Made by a program: the position numbers and the translations under genes
The notes under the pieces: model-generated
What the model saw: the letters and a program-made list of their open reading frames with translations, nothing else
Databases searched by the model: none
What the model was told of the DNA's origin: nothing
Origin: DAIODI01 sp046349255
Lineage (GTDB): Bacteria; Pseudomonadota; Alphaproteobacteria; Rhizobiales; Aestuariivirgaceae
Assembly (NCBI GenBank): GCA_046349255.1
Contig: JAXMCR010000004.1
Location: 310,001-374,000 of the forward strand
Direction: 5' to 3'
Length of the DNA: 64,000 bases
Shown: piece after piece, positions 34,219 through 42,890 of the stretch
How the letters are laid out: each line of letters begins with the position of its first letter
Position numbering within the stretch: the first letter of the stretch is position 1

Positions 34219-35036
34219 CACGCAACCTCCGCAAAGCCGTTCTTCACGACCACGTTGCCCTCGGCGTCGGTGGCCTCGAACGCCACCGCCTTCTTCCCCG
34301 CCCATAGGCTCGCGACGAGATCCTGTCCGGGCCTGAGGTACAGCGGGTGCGAGAATCGGCAGCCCAGGCGCTTCAGGCGCCGCGTGTCGCCCTTGCAGGC
34401 GCCGTCGACGATGGCGCGTGAGATCAACGCCAGGGTACACATGCCGTGGACGATCGGGGCGGGCAGGCCGAGCGACTTCGCGACCGCCGGATCGATCGTG
34501 TACGGAGAATAGTCGCGGGCGGCGTCGGCGTACTTGAGCGTGAGGTCTCCGGCGATCGGGTAGGTGACCGTCTCCGGATTGCCGGTTCGTGCAGGCTCGG
34601 GCTTCTCCGGGTTCTTCTTGCCGAGGTTCTGCGCCACCTTCCGCTTCTGGATCAGGCAGGTCGCATACTGGGTGCAGATGTCCTTGCCGTCGTGCGTGCG
34701 GGTGTCGCTGCGAATGAGGTAGAGCGCGCCGGCGGGCGAACTGCGGATGCCTGTGAGCGTCGAGACGGAGAACAGGCGCTGGCCCGGCACGATGGGCGCG
34801 TGGAAGTGAAAGTCGTGCTCCCCGTGCATGATGAAGCCCGAGGCGACCTTGTTCAGCACTTCGACCATGCTCTGCATGACCGGCACGTGGTGAAACACGG
34901 GCGAGGCGATGCGGCCTTCGAGGTGCGCCGGGTTGGTGTCGCCGATCGCCTCGGCGAACTGCGCGAGCCGCCGGGTGTTGGTTCGGAACTCCTCGGAGTC
35001 CCGGTCATAGCCGATCTTGCTCTTCAGGGCTGTCAC
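34218..35036 (-). CDS. MaoC double hot-dog dehydratase
   Basis: A 272-residue 2-enoyl-CoA hydratase 2 type protein with two hot-dog domains. The N half has FAEAIGDTNPAHLEG, and the C half has DYSPYTIDPAVAKSLG followed by APIVHGMCTLALISRAIV. It probably interconverts 2-enoyl-CoA and (R)-3-hydroxyacyl-CoA, the substrate of the upstream SDR. Its stop overlaps the CoA ligase start. Confidence 0.82.
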   Translation of the reverse strand: MTALKSKIGYDRDSEEFRTNTRRLAQFAEAIGDTNPAHLEGRIASPVFHHVPVMQSMVEVLNKVASGFIMHGEHDFHFHAPIVPGQRLFSVSTLTGIRSSPAGALYLIRSDTRTHDGKDICTQYATCLIQKRKVAQNLGKKNPEKPEPARTGNPETVTYPIAGDLTLKYADAARDYSPYTIDPAVAKSLGLPAPIVHGMCTLALISRAIVDGACKGDTRRLKRLGCRFSHPLYLRPGQDLVASLWAGKKAVAFEATDAEGNVVVKNGFAEVA

Positions 35037-35051
35037 GCGCGCATTCTCCGG

Positions 35052-35960
35052 CTAGAGGTTCAGTCCTTCCACGAAATGCGAAAGCCTTACCGCCGGCGGC
35101 AGCTTGGCGCGCAGCGCGGCGTCGAGTTCAGCCACCGTCCAGGTCTTGCCGTCGTTGCGGATATCGACCGCGATCGTCGACGGCGCGATCACTTCCACGC
35201 GGTCGCCATAGGCCTGAAAAACCTGGTTCGTCGCCGGGCAGTCGGCCCTGGCGAGCCAGACGATCAGCGGCGACACGTTGTCGGGATTGAACACGTCGAA
35301 CTCGCCGGCCGGCGGCGGCTGGAGGCTCGTCTCGATGCGGGTGCGGGCGGATGGCGAAACCGCGTTCGAGCGCACGCCGTAGCGCGCGCCCTCCATCGCC
35401 ACGACCCGTGACAGGCCAACGACGCCGAGCTTGGCGGAGGCGTAGTTGGCCTGGCCGAAGTTGCCGACGAGGCCAGCGAGCGACGTGGTGTGGATGACGG
35501 AGGCGGCGACGCTCGCTCCCCCCTTCGCCTGGTCGCGCCAGTAGACCATCGCGTGGCGTGTGGGTGCTGCGTGACCCTTCAGGTGCACGCGGATGACGGC
35601 GTCCCACTCGGCCTCGTTCATGTTGGCGAGCGTGCGGTCGCGCAGGATGCCGGCATTGTTCACGAGGATGTCGAGACGACCGAACGTGTCGACCGCGAGG
35701 CGGATCATCGCCTCCGCCTGGTTCCAGTCGGACACGTCGTGGCCGCTGACGATCGCCTTGCCGCCGTGCCGCTCAATCTCGGCCACGACTTCCTGCGCAG
35801 GGGTGGCGTCCTGCCCTTCGCCCGCAAGGTTGCCGCCGAGATCGTTGACGACGACACTGGCGCCGTGACGCGCGAGCGCAAGGGCATGCGATCGGCCGAG
35901 ACCCCGACCACCCCCCGTTACGATCGCGACGCGCCCTTCGAGATCGAGGCCGTTACCCAC
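35052..35960 (-). CDS. SDR, 17-beta-HSD4-type 3-hydroxyacyl-CoA dehydrogenase
   Basis: A 302-residue short-chain dehydrogenase: TGGGRGLG (residues 15-22), NDLGG, LVNNAGILRDRT, and the active site TTSLAG...NYASAK (Ser, Tyr, Lys). The NDLGGN and ILRDRT features are those of the (R)-3-hydroxyacyl-CoA dehydrogenase domain of multifunctional enzyme 2. It is the first gene of the minus-strand catabolic operon, with operator copy 2 in its upstream region. Confidence 0.87.
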   Translation of the reverse strand: MGNGLDLEGRVAIVTGGGRGLGRSHALALARHGASVVVNDLGGNLAGEGQDATPAQEVVAEIERHGGKAIVSGHDVSDWNQAEAMIRLAVDTFGRLDILVNNAGILRDRTLANMNEAEWDAVIRVHLKGHAAPTRHAMVYWRDQAKGGASVAASVIHTTSLAGLVGNFGQANYASAKLGVVGLSRVVAMEGARYGVRSNAVSPSARTRIETSLQPPPAGEFDVFNPDNVSPLIVWLARADCPATNQVFQAYGDRVEVIAPSTIAVDIRNDGKTWTVAELDAALRAKLPPAVRLSHFVEGLNL

Positions 35961-35999
35961 GCGGACGTTCCACCCTGCTGTCTTATTGTTTCATTATTC

Positions 36000-36012
36000 T
36001 GGAAAATTTCCA
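36000..36012. promoter_or_regulatory. Palindromic operator, copy 2 (SDR operon / GNAT gene)
   Basis: TGGAAAATTTCCA is a perfect 6-1-6 palindrome in the 105-nt divergent region between the SDR operon and the GNAT gene. It matches copy 1 (18655-18667) at 12 of 13 positions, and the flanks are also alike. A common regulator, perhaps the XRE-cupin protein encoded at 37.3-38.0 kb, is the simplest explanation. Confidence 0.65.
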
Positions 36013-36065
36013 CTATGCTGGACTCAATGCGCCGAGGCGTCAAGGCGCTCGTTGTGGAGGAGACG

Positions 36066-36539
36066 ATGACGACCGCTGCCGATGCGCCGATTTCGATACG
36101 CGCCGCCCTGCCGAAGGACGAACAGCGCTGGTACGAAATGTTCGCTGCGCTCGTCGCGACCGGCCCCGAACCCTGTGCGGCCGAAGCCCCGGCATACGTA
36201 TGGGAGTGTGTGATGGCGACCGATCACGCGATGCGTCTCCTCGTGGCGGTGGACGGGAGCGACCGGCCGGTGGGCTTCCTGCTCTATGTCACCCATCCCT
36301 ACTCGTGGACGCGGCGTCCCATCACGTACCTGCTCGACCTCTACGTCGAGCCGGAGGGGCGAGGAAAAGGCATCGGCACGGCGCTGATCGAGCGGCTGGC
36401 CGAAATTGGTCGTGCGTCGGGGTGGCTCAAGGTCTACTGGATGACGCAGGCCGACAACGACAAGGCGCACGCTCTCTATGGCAAGATGGCGAAGCGCTCG
36501 TCGCTCGTGCGCTACGACATGCACCTGAACGGGTACTGA
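36066..36539 (+). CDS. GNAT N-acetyltransferase
   Basis: A 157-residue acetyltransferase. The acetyl-CoA loop reads VEPEGRGKGIGTALIERL, preceded by strand YLLDLYV and followed by VYWMTQADNDKAHALYGKM, the standard GNAT end. The acceptor may be an amine or amino acid of the pathway. ATG 36066 follows GTGGAGG. Operator copy 2 lies 53 nt upstream, so it may be co-regulated with the catabolic operons. Confidence 0.87.
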   Translation: MTTAADAPISIRAALPKDEQRWYEMFAALVATGPEPCAAEAPAYVWECVMATDHAMRLLVAVDGSDRPVGFLLYVTHPYSWTRRPITYLLDLYVEPEGRGKGIGTALIERLAEIGRASGWLKVYWMTQADNDKAHALYGKMAKRSSLVRYDMHLNGY

Positions 36540-36546
36540 GACGGTC

Positions 36547-37323
36547 TCAGGCTTCCCACTCGACGTTGCCGTCGACGCCGATGTGCTGCCCGCTGATGCG
36601 CGCGCCTGCCGGCGAGGCGAGGAATACGATCATCTGCGCGATGTCCTCGGGCTCGACCATCGAGCGCAGCGAGATGTAGCGGAACAGTTCCCTGGCATAC
36701 TCCGCCGGCGTCAGCCCGAGGGCCGCGGCCTTGGTCTCGATAACCCGTTCAAGCCGCGCCCCCCGGATGGCGCCGGGCAGGATCGCGTTGACGCGGATGT
36801 TGTGGGGGCCGAGCTCGCGGGCGAGGTTCGACGTGAGGCTGAGCACGCCCGCCTTCGATACGACGTAGGGCAGCCGCAGCGGCAGGCCGGTCTTCGCGCT
36901 GGTCGAGCTGATGTTGACGATGAGGCCGGATTTTCGCGCCTTCATCGCCGGGATGACGGCCTTCGCGCACAGGAACTGCGCGGTGAGATTGACGCCCAGC
37001 GTACGCTCCCAGTCGGTCTCGGAGACGTCCTCTACGGCCGCCGTCGGTCCTGCGATCCCCGCGTTGTTGACGAGAAGGTCGACGGGGCCGAGCGATCGGA
37101 CGACTTCGCCGAAAAACGCCTCGACCTCCCTTGCTGCGGATACGTCGGCTGCCGCGGCCAGAGCGATGACGCCGTCGGCGCGCGCTGCGGCGAGCGCCTG
37201 CGGATCGACGTCGCAAACGGCGACGCGCGCCCCAGCCTGCGCGAGCGTCTTCGCGATGACAAGCCCGGCGCCGCCCGCGCCTGCCGTCACCACAGCGACC
37301 TGACCGTCCAGTGTGCCTGCCAT
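36547..37323 (-). CDS. SDR family oxidoreductase
   Basis: A 258-residue classical SDR: GAGGAGL near the N-terminus, CDVDPQ (NAD preference), LLVNNAGIAGPT, ISSTSAK, YVVSKAG (Tyr/Lys) and a C-terminal SGQHIGVDGNVEW. Similar proteins are 3-hydroxyacid or sugar-acid dehydrogenases. It follows the regulator gene by 5 nt and is probably co-transcribed with it. Confidence 0.85.
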   Translation of the reverse strand: MAGTLDGQVAVVTAGAGGAGLVIAKTLAQAGARVAVCDVDPQALAAARADGVIALAAAADVSAAREVEAFFGEVVRSLGPVDLLVNNAGIAGPTAAVEDVSETDWERTLGVNLTAQFLCAKAVIPAMKARKSGLIVNISSTSAKTGLPLRLPYVVSKAGVLSLTSNLARELGPHNIRVNAILPGAIRGARLERVIETKAAALGLTPAEYARELFRYISLRSMVEPEDIAQMIVFLASPAGARISGQHIGVDGNVEWEA

Positions 37324-37328
37324 CGTCG

Positions 37329-38039
37329 TCAGCCGAGGAGGGGGCCGAGTTCCTTCATCGAGACGACGACGAGCATCGTACGCGCCTCGGTGTCGCCGGC
37401 GTTGCGGATGCCGTGCGGCTGTTCGGCCGAATAGCGCAGCGTGTCGCCCTCCTCGAGCAGCACTTCGCGGCTGCCGATCTCGAGAATGACCTTGCCGGCA
37501 ATCACGGTCTGGTGCTCCCACGACTGGTTGCCGTGCGCGTTGGCGCGCAGGAACCCGCCGGGCTTCAGCACGATCTCGTACCACTCGACGGGCAGCGGCT
37601 TGCGGATCGGCGAGAGGATGCGCGTGGTGCACAGACCGTCAGAGCTGGTGATGGTGGGCGTCGCATGCGCCTTGCGGTGCTCGTAGATGTGCGGCGCCTC
37701 GAGCGCCGAGCGTACCTCGCCCAGGAGATCGCTCACGCTGATGCCGAGCGATCGCGTGAGATGCCAGACGCGGGCGAACGTCGGGTTCACCGAGCCGCGC
37801 TCGATCTGCGACAGCATCGACTTGGAGATGCCGGTGAGGTTCTGAAGATCCGTCAGGGTCAGGTTCTCGCGCAGCCGGTACTGCTTGAGCTTCGGCCCGA
37901 TCGGCGGCGGCGAGCCGTTCGTCGCGGCTTTCGGTCGCGGAGCTTTTGCTGAAGCTGCTTTCCTCGCCTTCGGTTTGGTCCTGCCCTGGGCGGCGCTTCG
38001 TTCGGCAGCGGGCGCGGACGGCTTTTCGCGAGTGGGCAT
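37329..38039 (-). CDS. XRE-family regulator with C-terminal cupin (PuuR-like)
   Basis: A 236-residue regulator. A low-complexity basic Ala/Lys/Pro N-terminus of about 45 residues precedes the HTH (LTLTDLQNLTGISKSMLSQI, ERGSVNPTFARVW). A linker follows, then a cupin_2 domain (EWYEIVLKPGGFLRANAHG, GDTLRYSAEQPHGIRN). PuuR-type proteins of this layout repress polyamine and amino acid catabolic genes. It is the best candidate to bind the shared 13-bp palindromes. ATG 38039 was preferred over a TTG 39 nt upstream; neither has a strong ribosome binding site. Confidence 0.83.
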   Translation of the reverse strand: MPTREKPSAPAAERSAAQGRTKPKARKAASAKAPRPKAATNGSPPPIGPKLKQYRLRENLTLTDLQNLTGISKSMLSQIERGSVNPTFARVWHLTRSLGISVSDLLGEVRSALEAPHIYEHRKAHATPTITSSDGLCTTRILSPIRKPLPVEWYEIVLKPGGFLRANAHGNQSWEHQTVIAGKVILEIGSREVLLEEGDTLRYSAEQPHGIRNAGDTEARTMLVVVSMKELGPLLG

Positions 38040-38176
38040 GCAGCGGATCCATACAGTTGGCAGCGCTTCATATCCCAAGTGTCATAAACCTGCCAATCCA
38101 CGTTTCAGCGGACAGGCGGTTGCGTCCAGCGCCGTCTTCGCCGGTAATGGTGCGTAGGCAGAAGAGGGAGACCGAC

Positions 38177-39268
38177 ATGGCCGGTGGACGTATGACCGGG
38201 GAGGACATCGCGCGAGCCAGGGCGATGCGCAGGGGCAAGGCGCAGACGGTGCTCGGGCTCGTGGATCCCGCCGCGCTCGGGGTCACGCTCATGCACGAGC
38301 ATCTCCTGCTCGACGAATCCGCGCTCGACCCTACGCCATCCGACCCGGAGCTCCTGCGGCTGTTCGAGGCTCCGCTCACGCCGGAAATCCTGACGCAAAT
38401 CCGCTATGCGGGCGTCAACAACCGGGAAAACCTGATCTTTGACGACGTTGCACTATCGGTGCGCGAGCTGCTTCCGTTCAAGGCGGCGGGAGGCGGCACG
38501 GTCGTCGAGGTCACACCGCATGGGCTGTCGCGCGACGCGTCTGGGCTGCAGCAGATCGCCCGCCGCACCGGAGTCCATGTGATCATGGGATGTTCCTGGT
38601 ACGTCGCCGACTCGCATCCGCAGGACATGGGTCAGCGCAGCGAGCAGAGCCTCTGCGATCAGATCGTCTCGGAAGTGTTCGAAGGCTGTGACGGTACATC
38701 GGCCTGTGCGGGCATCATCGGCGAGGTGGGGTGCTCCTGGCCGCTGACCGACAACGAACGCAAGGCGCTGCGCGCCTCAGCGCACGCGCAGCAGCTCACG
38801 GGCGCGAGCCTCACGGTGCATCCGGGACGACACCCGGATGCGCCGATGGAGATCATCGGTGTGCTGATCAAGGCGGGCGCCGACATTTCGCGCACGATCA
38901 TCTGCCACCTCGAGCGCACGATCTTCGACAAGGAGCACATGAAGGCGCTGGCCGAGACCGGATGCATTCTCGAGTTCGACCTGTTCGGGCATGAGAATTC
39001 CTACTACCCGCCGGCGCCGCACATCGCGATGCCGAACGACCGGCAGCGTCTCGAGTGGCTGGCCTGGCTGATCGAGGAAGGCCACGGCCACCAGATCGTC
39101 ATCGCCCACGACAACGACAACAGGCATCACCTCGAGGCGTACGGCGGATGCGGGTTCGCTCACATTTCCCGCAACGTCGTGCCGGCCATGCGCCGGCTCG
39201 GGTTCACGGAGAACTCGATCGAAGCGATCCTGGTCGAAACACCGCGTCGGCTGCTGACGCTAACGTAG
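38177..39268 (+). CDS. Phosphotriesterase-family amidohydrolase / lactonase
   Basis: A 363-residue TIM-barrel metalloenzyme: HEHLL (HxH), IIGEVGCSW (Glu as bridging ligand in place of the carbamylated Lys of true PTE), LTVHPGRH, ICHLER and IAHDND (catalytic Asp). Members with Glu at the bridge are usually lactonases or of unknown activity. AGGGAG precedes ATG 38177. It is divergent from the XRE-cupin regulator and may hydrolyse a lactone or ester in the same pathway. Confidence 0.82.
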   Translation: MAGGRMTGEDIARARAMRRGKAQTVLGLVDPAALGVTLMHEHLLLDESALDPTPSDPELLRLFEAPLTPEILTQIRYAGVNNRENLIFDDVALSVRELLPFKAAGGGTVVEVTPHGLSRDASGLQQIARRTGVHVIMGCSWYVADSHPQDMGQRSEQSLCDQIVSEVFEGCDGTSACAGIIGEVGCSWPLTDNERKALRASAHAQQLTGASLTVHPGRHPDAPMEIIGVLIKAGADISRTIICHLERTIFDKEHMKALAETGCILEFDLFGHENSYYPPAPHIAMPNDRQRLEWLAWLIEEGHGHQIVIAHDNDNRHHLEAYGGCGFAHISRNVVPAMRRLGFTENSIEAILVETPRRLLTLT

Positions 39269-39308
39269 GCAGCCGCCGCAGGAATTTCGTCGGAACCGAG
39301 GTTCAGGC

Positions 39309-39581
39309 TCAATAGCTCGTCGCAGGGGGCGTCTTCTGCGCCTGCTTCTTGGTTTTCGACTTGCTCGCAGTCGTGGACTTGCGATGGTGCGACTTGGATG
39401 TCTTCTTCTTGCTCATGCCTGTCGCCGGATACTGGCTCGTCGAACTAGGGCCTGCGCTCGTGTTCGTGTTGGTGGATGATGTCGTTGCTGCGGTTGCAGG
39501 CGACATGTCGAGGCTCAAGGCGACCGGCAGACCAAGGGCCAGAGCAGCTGCGATCGATAGACTCCAGAGAGAGATCTTCAT
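39309..39581 (-). CDS. Small exported Ser/Thr/Lys-rich protein
   Basis: A 90-residue protein with a signal peptide (MKISLWSLSIAAALALGLPVALS). The mature part is low complexity: Ser/Thr/Asn-rich, then a Lys-rich tail (MSKKKTSKSHHRKSTTASKS). No domain recognised. It lies 10 nt before the ApbE stop region on the same strand, so it may be the last gene of the flavin/PepSY operon. Confidence 0.55.
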   Translation of the reverse strand: MKISLWSLSIAAALALGLPVALSLDMSPATAATTSSTNTNTSAGPSSTSQYPATGMSKKKTSKSHHRKSTTASKSKTKKQAQKTPPATSY

Positions 39582-39591
39582 CGAGGTTTCC

Positions 39592-40668
39592 TCATGGCTC
39601 GGGCAGAGATAGCTCGCCCGAGACGGGTTGATGCCGCTCGACTCTCCAAGGGCTGTTGCTCGAATTGGTTCCATCCATTGAGAGGCCCGGGGTACAGACG
39701 CCGGCGATCTGTGGAACGGCCGCGCTTGCTTGCGGCGCAGCTCTACCCCTGAACAACGTTCCCACAGGATGCTGGATCAGCCCGTTGTCGTCGCTGCGTG
39801 CGATGAACAACGCATGCAGTCCCCGTTCCTCGGCGAAGACCTTGCCCTGCTCGAGGCCGAGCACCATCAGCGCGGTCGCCATCGCGTCGGCTTCGGCGCA
39901 GGTTCGTGCAACGACGGTGACGGAGGCCGGACTGCGTCCCAGAGGAGCGCCGCGCATCGGGTCCATCGTATGCGAAAAACGCCGCCCCCCGGTCTCGATG
40001 AAGTGACGGTAATCGCCGGAGGTGGCGACGGCGGCGTCCTCGAGTTCCAGCACGGAATGCGCAGCGCGTCGATCGGCGTCCGGTTCCTCGATCGCGATCG
40101 CCCAAGGCTTCCCGTCGGAGCGACGCCCCATGGCGCGCAGCTCGCCGTCGAGGCCGACCAGACCCGCGACAATGCCACGGTCCGCCAGCGTTTCTGCCAG
40201 CCGGTCGACGGCGTATCCCTTGGCGATGCCGTTCAGGTCGAGCCAGATCGGCGCCCGCTTGCGGACCCGGGCTCCATCGATCTCCAGAACCTCGTGCGCA
40301 GGCTGACGCTTCGCCGCCAAGGCTTCGCGAATGGCGCGCGGATCGGCCGCCGCGGGACCAAATCCCCATGCCGCCACGGCGTCACCCAGACCGACGTCGA
40401 ATGCGCCGCCCGATGCGGCGCCGATCGCGAGGCCAAGGCGCAGAACCTCGAGCAGTCGCGCAGGCGCCTCGATCCATGAATTTACGGGCGCGGCGTTGAT
40501 GCGCATCAGGTCGCTGTCGGGCTTCCAGGTCGACATTTGCCGGTCGACCTCGTCGACGGCCTCCTGCAGAGCGGCGTCGACAGGGTACGGATCGAAATCC
40601 CGCGGCGCGCGGAACAGCGCCGACCAGCGCGTCCCCATTGTCGCGCCGCTGCGGGCGTGGCGGTTCAT
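39592..40668 (-). CDS. apbE: ApbE family FAD:protein FMN transferase
   Basis: A 358-residue flavin transferase: ATMGTRW near the N-terminus, DLNGIAKGYAVDR, SGDYRHF and RFSHTMDPMRGAPL (FAD/Mg site). It attaches FMN by a phosphoester bond to Ser/Thr of target proteins outside the cytoplasm. No lipobox or evident signal is seen; export may be by another route, or the start may differ. The likely target is the DUF2271 protein two genes upstream (NGITGAS). ATG 40668 is 1 nt after the PepSY-flavoprotein stop. Confidence 0.88.
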   Translation of the reverse strand: MNRHARSGATMGTRWSALFRAPRDFDPYPVDAALQEAVDEVDRQMSTWKPDSDLMRINAAPVNSWIEAPARLLEVLRLGLAIGAASGGAFDVGLGDAVAAWGFGPAAADPRAIREALAAKRQPAHEVLEIDGARVRKRAPIWLDLNGIAKGYAVDRLAETLADRGIVAGLVGLDGELRAMGRRSDGKPWAIAIEEPDADRRAAHSVLELEDAAVATSGDYRHFIETGGRRFSHTMDPMRGAPLGRSPASVTVVARTCAEADAMATALMVLGLEQGKVFAEERGLHALFIARSDDNGLIQHPVGTLFRGRAAPQASAAVPQIAGVCTPGLSMDGTNSSNSPWRVERHQPVSGELSLPEP

Positions 40669-40669
40669 C

Positions 40670-42880
40670 TCAGTACACGTCTTCGACATAGCGGCCTTCC
40701 GCCTTCAACGTCGACGGAGACAGTCCCAACTGGCCGAGAATATCGGAGAGCGCCTCGCCGACGCCTTCGGCCATGTCGCGACCGCCGCACACCATCACGC
40801 GTGCCCCCTCGTGGAGCAGGCGCGCCAGTTCGCGTGCCTCCGCGCGCAGCGCATCCTGCACGTACTGCGCGCGAACGCTGCGCGAGGCGGCCGTGGTCAG
40901 ACGCGTCAGGCGGCCGTCGCGCTGCCAGTGGGCGAGTTCTTCCCCGTAGAGGAAATCGCTCGCCGGGTGGCGCATGCCGAAGAAGAGATGCACCGGGCGA
41001 CGCTGCGCATTACCGCGGATGAAACCGGCGAGGGGACCGATGCCCGACCCGGCGCCGATCAGGATGAGCGGCGCTTCCTCGGAGCCTGCGCGAAAGGCGG
41101 GATTTTGCCGGACAAAGGCCGCGGCAAGGCGGTCGCCGGGCTCGAGCGCGAGGAGCTGTCCGGAGCACAATCCGCCCCGATGCTTGCGCACGACGATCTC
41201 GATGAAGCCATCCGACCGGGAGGAGGCGAGCGAGTAGAACCGGGGGACGGAGGAGCCCGTCGGCAGGACACCGAGAAGATCGCCCGCCTCGAATGCGCCG
41301 AAGGCCTTGCCCGTCAGGCGCTGCACGAGCGAGGTCTCCGGAATCGCAAATCGCAGGATGGCCGTCGGCGCCTGGACATCGGCGCCGTAGTCGCGGCGGG
41401 AAACGAGCGTCAGCGCGGTGGTGGCGGGCAGCCGCGGCTGGTGGACGAGTGCGAGCCTCACACCGAGAGCGTTCCCGAGATCCTCGCCCCAGGAGGCGAA
41501 ATCCTGCGCCGATTGCCGGTCGACGGTCGCAAGCGGCAGAAGCTCCCGCCAACCCTTTGCCGCGGCCAGGTCTTCGACGGCGCGAGCGAAGCCGCAGAAC
41601 GAGGGAAAGCTGCTGTCGCCGAAGCCCAGAATTGCCACTGGGGCCCTTGGCGGCGCATCGAGTGCGGCAAGAGCGTGGACGAAGCCTTTGGCCGACTGTG
41701 GGACGTCGCCGTTGCCATACGTCGCAGCGAGCAGGATGATTTGACGAGCCTTGCGGTACCTGGGCGGGGCAAATGCCGACATGGGTCCGACGTGCACCTG
41801 CTGGCCGGCTTGGCGCAGTGCCGCCTGGAGCGCGGCGGCGTATCCCCAGGTGGTGCCGCTCTCACTTCCGACCAGAACGACGGTGTCCGCGGCTGAAGCC
41901 TTTGGTGTGCCGCGCATCCGCGGGCGGGACCGGCGGCCGGACAGCCAGACCACCGTTCCCGTGACAGCGAGCACGGGAACGCCCAGCGCCATCAGCCCCA
42001 GCAGCAGCCCGAGCGCCGCTGCGCCATGTCCCGTGTGGAGCATGTACACCGTTTCCGAAACCCGCTGCCACGGCGTGAGCGGGCTCCAGGACAGCAGGGC
42101 GCCGGTCCCCTGGTCGACGAAGCCAGACCCCTGATTCGTCTTCAGGGTGAACACGTCGCCCGCATCACCCGCGGCAGGGAACGACAGGTCCCGAAGGTCG
42201 TCGACCGGCGTGCGGAGCAGTGCATCCAGCGCGCCGACCGGCGACCCCGCCGCTCCGCTCACCTGTACCGGCGGTGGCGGCGCTGCCGGCTGGTCCGGCA
42301 ACAGTCCGAACGTCGAGGCTGTCATCCAGAGCGCGGTGACGGAGGAAACCGTCAGGCCCAACACCGAGAAGCGCGCGATCTCGACGTGGAGCCGCCCAGC
42401 CACCGGGCCCTTGAGCGGGGCGAACCAGCGCCGCCAGCCGCCGGCGCGTCGCGCGACCATGACGATGCCCGAGAGCGACAGAAACAGCATCGCCGCCGCC
42501 CCCGCGCCCGTGACCAGGCGACCGCCGTCGTCGAGGAACAGAGACCGGTGCAACGTGGTGAGCCAGCGCTGCACAGGGTTCGGATCGGCCGACGCGATCG
42601 CCTTGCCTGTCGCCGGGTCGATGACCGCGGCGCCCGGTGCATCGTTGCTGAACCAGTACGCGGTGATCCGCCCCGAGGGCGACCGCCGGATCTGCTCGAC
42701 CCCCGGGTAGGCCTGCTGCACGCGCGCGGCGAGTTCGGCGACCGAAAGGCCCGCTTCCGCATGCTGCGCCGTGGCGCTGTCCAGCATCGGAAAGACCGAC
42801 AGGGCCGCGCCGCTCAACGTCAGCAACACAAGCAGGAGAATGGCCACGAGGCCTGGCCAGCGGTGCAGGGATCGCAACAT
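40670..42880 (-). CDS. PepSY-TM / flavodoxin / FNR fusion reductase
   Basis: A 736-residue fusion. A PepSY_TM membrane part has about four helices (GLVAILLLVLLTLSGAAL, MLFLSLSGIVMVA, ALGLLLGLMALGVPVLAVTG) and periplasmic PepSY loops with LHRSLFL. A cytoplasmic flavodoxin domain follows (VVLVGSESGTTWGYAAAL, LAATYGNGDVP), then an FAD/NAD(P)H reductase domain (RFYSLASS, GAGSGIGPLAGFI, FFGMRHPASDFLY, C-terminal EGRYVEDVY). It carries electrons from NADPH across the membrane to a periplasmic acceptor. First enzyme of the operon after the DUF2271 gene. Confidence 0.87.
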   Translation of the reverse strand: MLRSLHRWPGLVAILLLVLLTLSGAALSVFPMLDSATAQHAEAGLSVAELAARVQQAYPGVEQIRRSPSGRITAYWFSNDAPGAAVIDPATGKAIASADPNPVQRWLTTLHRSLFLDDGGRLVTGAGAAAMLFLSLSGIVMVARRAGGWRRWFAPLKGPVAGRLHVEIARFSVLGLTVSSVTALWMTASTFGLLPDQPAAPPPPVQVSGAAGSPVGALDALLRTPVDDLRDLSFPAAGDAGDVFTLKTNQGSGFVDQGTGALLSWSPLTPWQRVSETVYMLHTGHGAAALGLLLGLMALGVPVLAVTGTVVWLSGRRSRPRMRGTPKASAADTVVLVGSESGTTWGYAAALQAALRQAGQQVHVGPMSAFAPPRYRKARQIILLAATYGNGDVPQSAKGFVHALAALDAPPRAPVAILGFGDSSFPSFCGFARAVEDLAAAKGWRELLPLATVDRQSAQDFASWGEDLGNALGVRLALVHQPRLPATTALTLVSRRDYGADVQAPTAILRFAIPETSLVQRLTGKAFGAFEAGDLLGVLPTGSSVPRFYSLASSRSDGFIEIVVRKHRGGLCSGQLLALEPGDRLAAAFVRQNPAFRAGSEEAPLILIGAGSGIGPLAGFIRGNAQRRPVHLFFGMRHPASDFLYGEELAHWQRDGRLTRLTTAASRSVRAQYVQDALRAEARELARLLHEGARVMVCGGRDMAEGVGEALSDILGQLGLSPSTLKAEGRYVEDVY

Positions 42881-42890
42881 GGAAAGCGCC

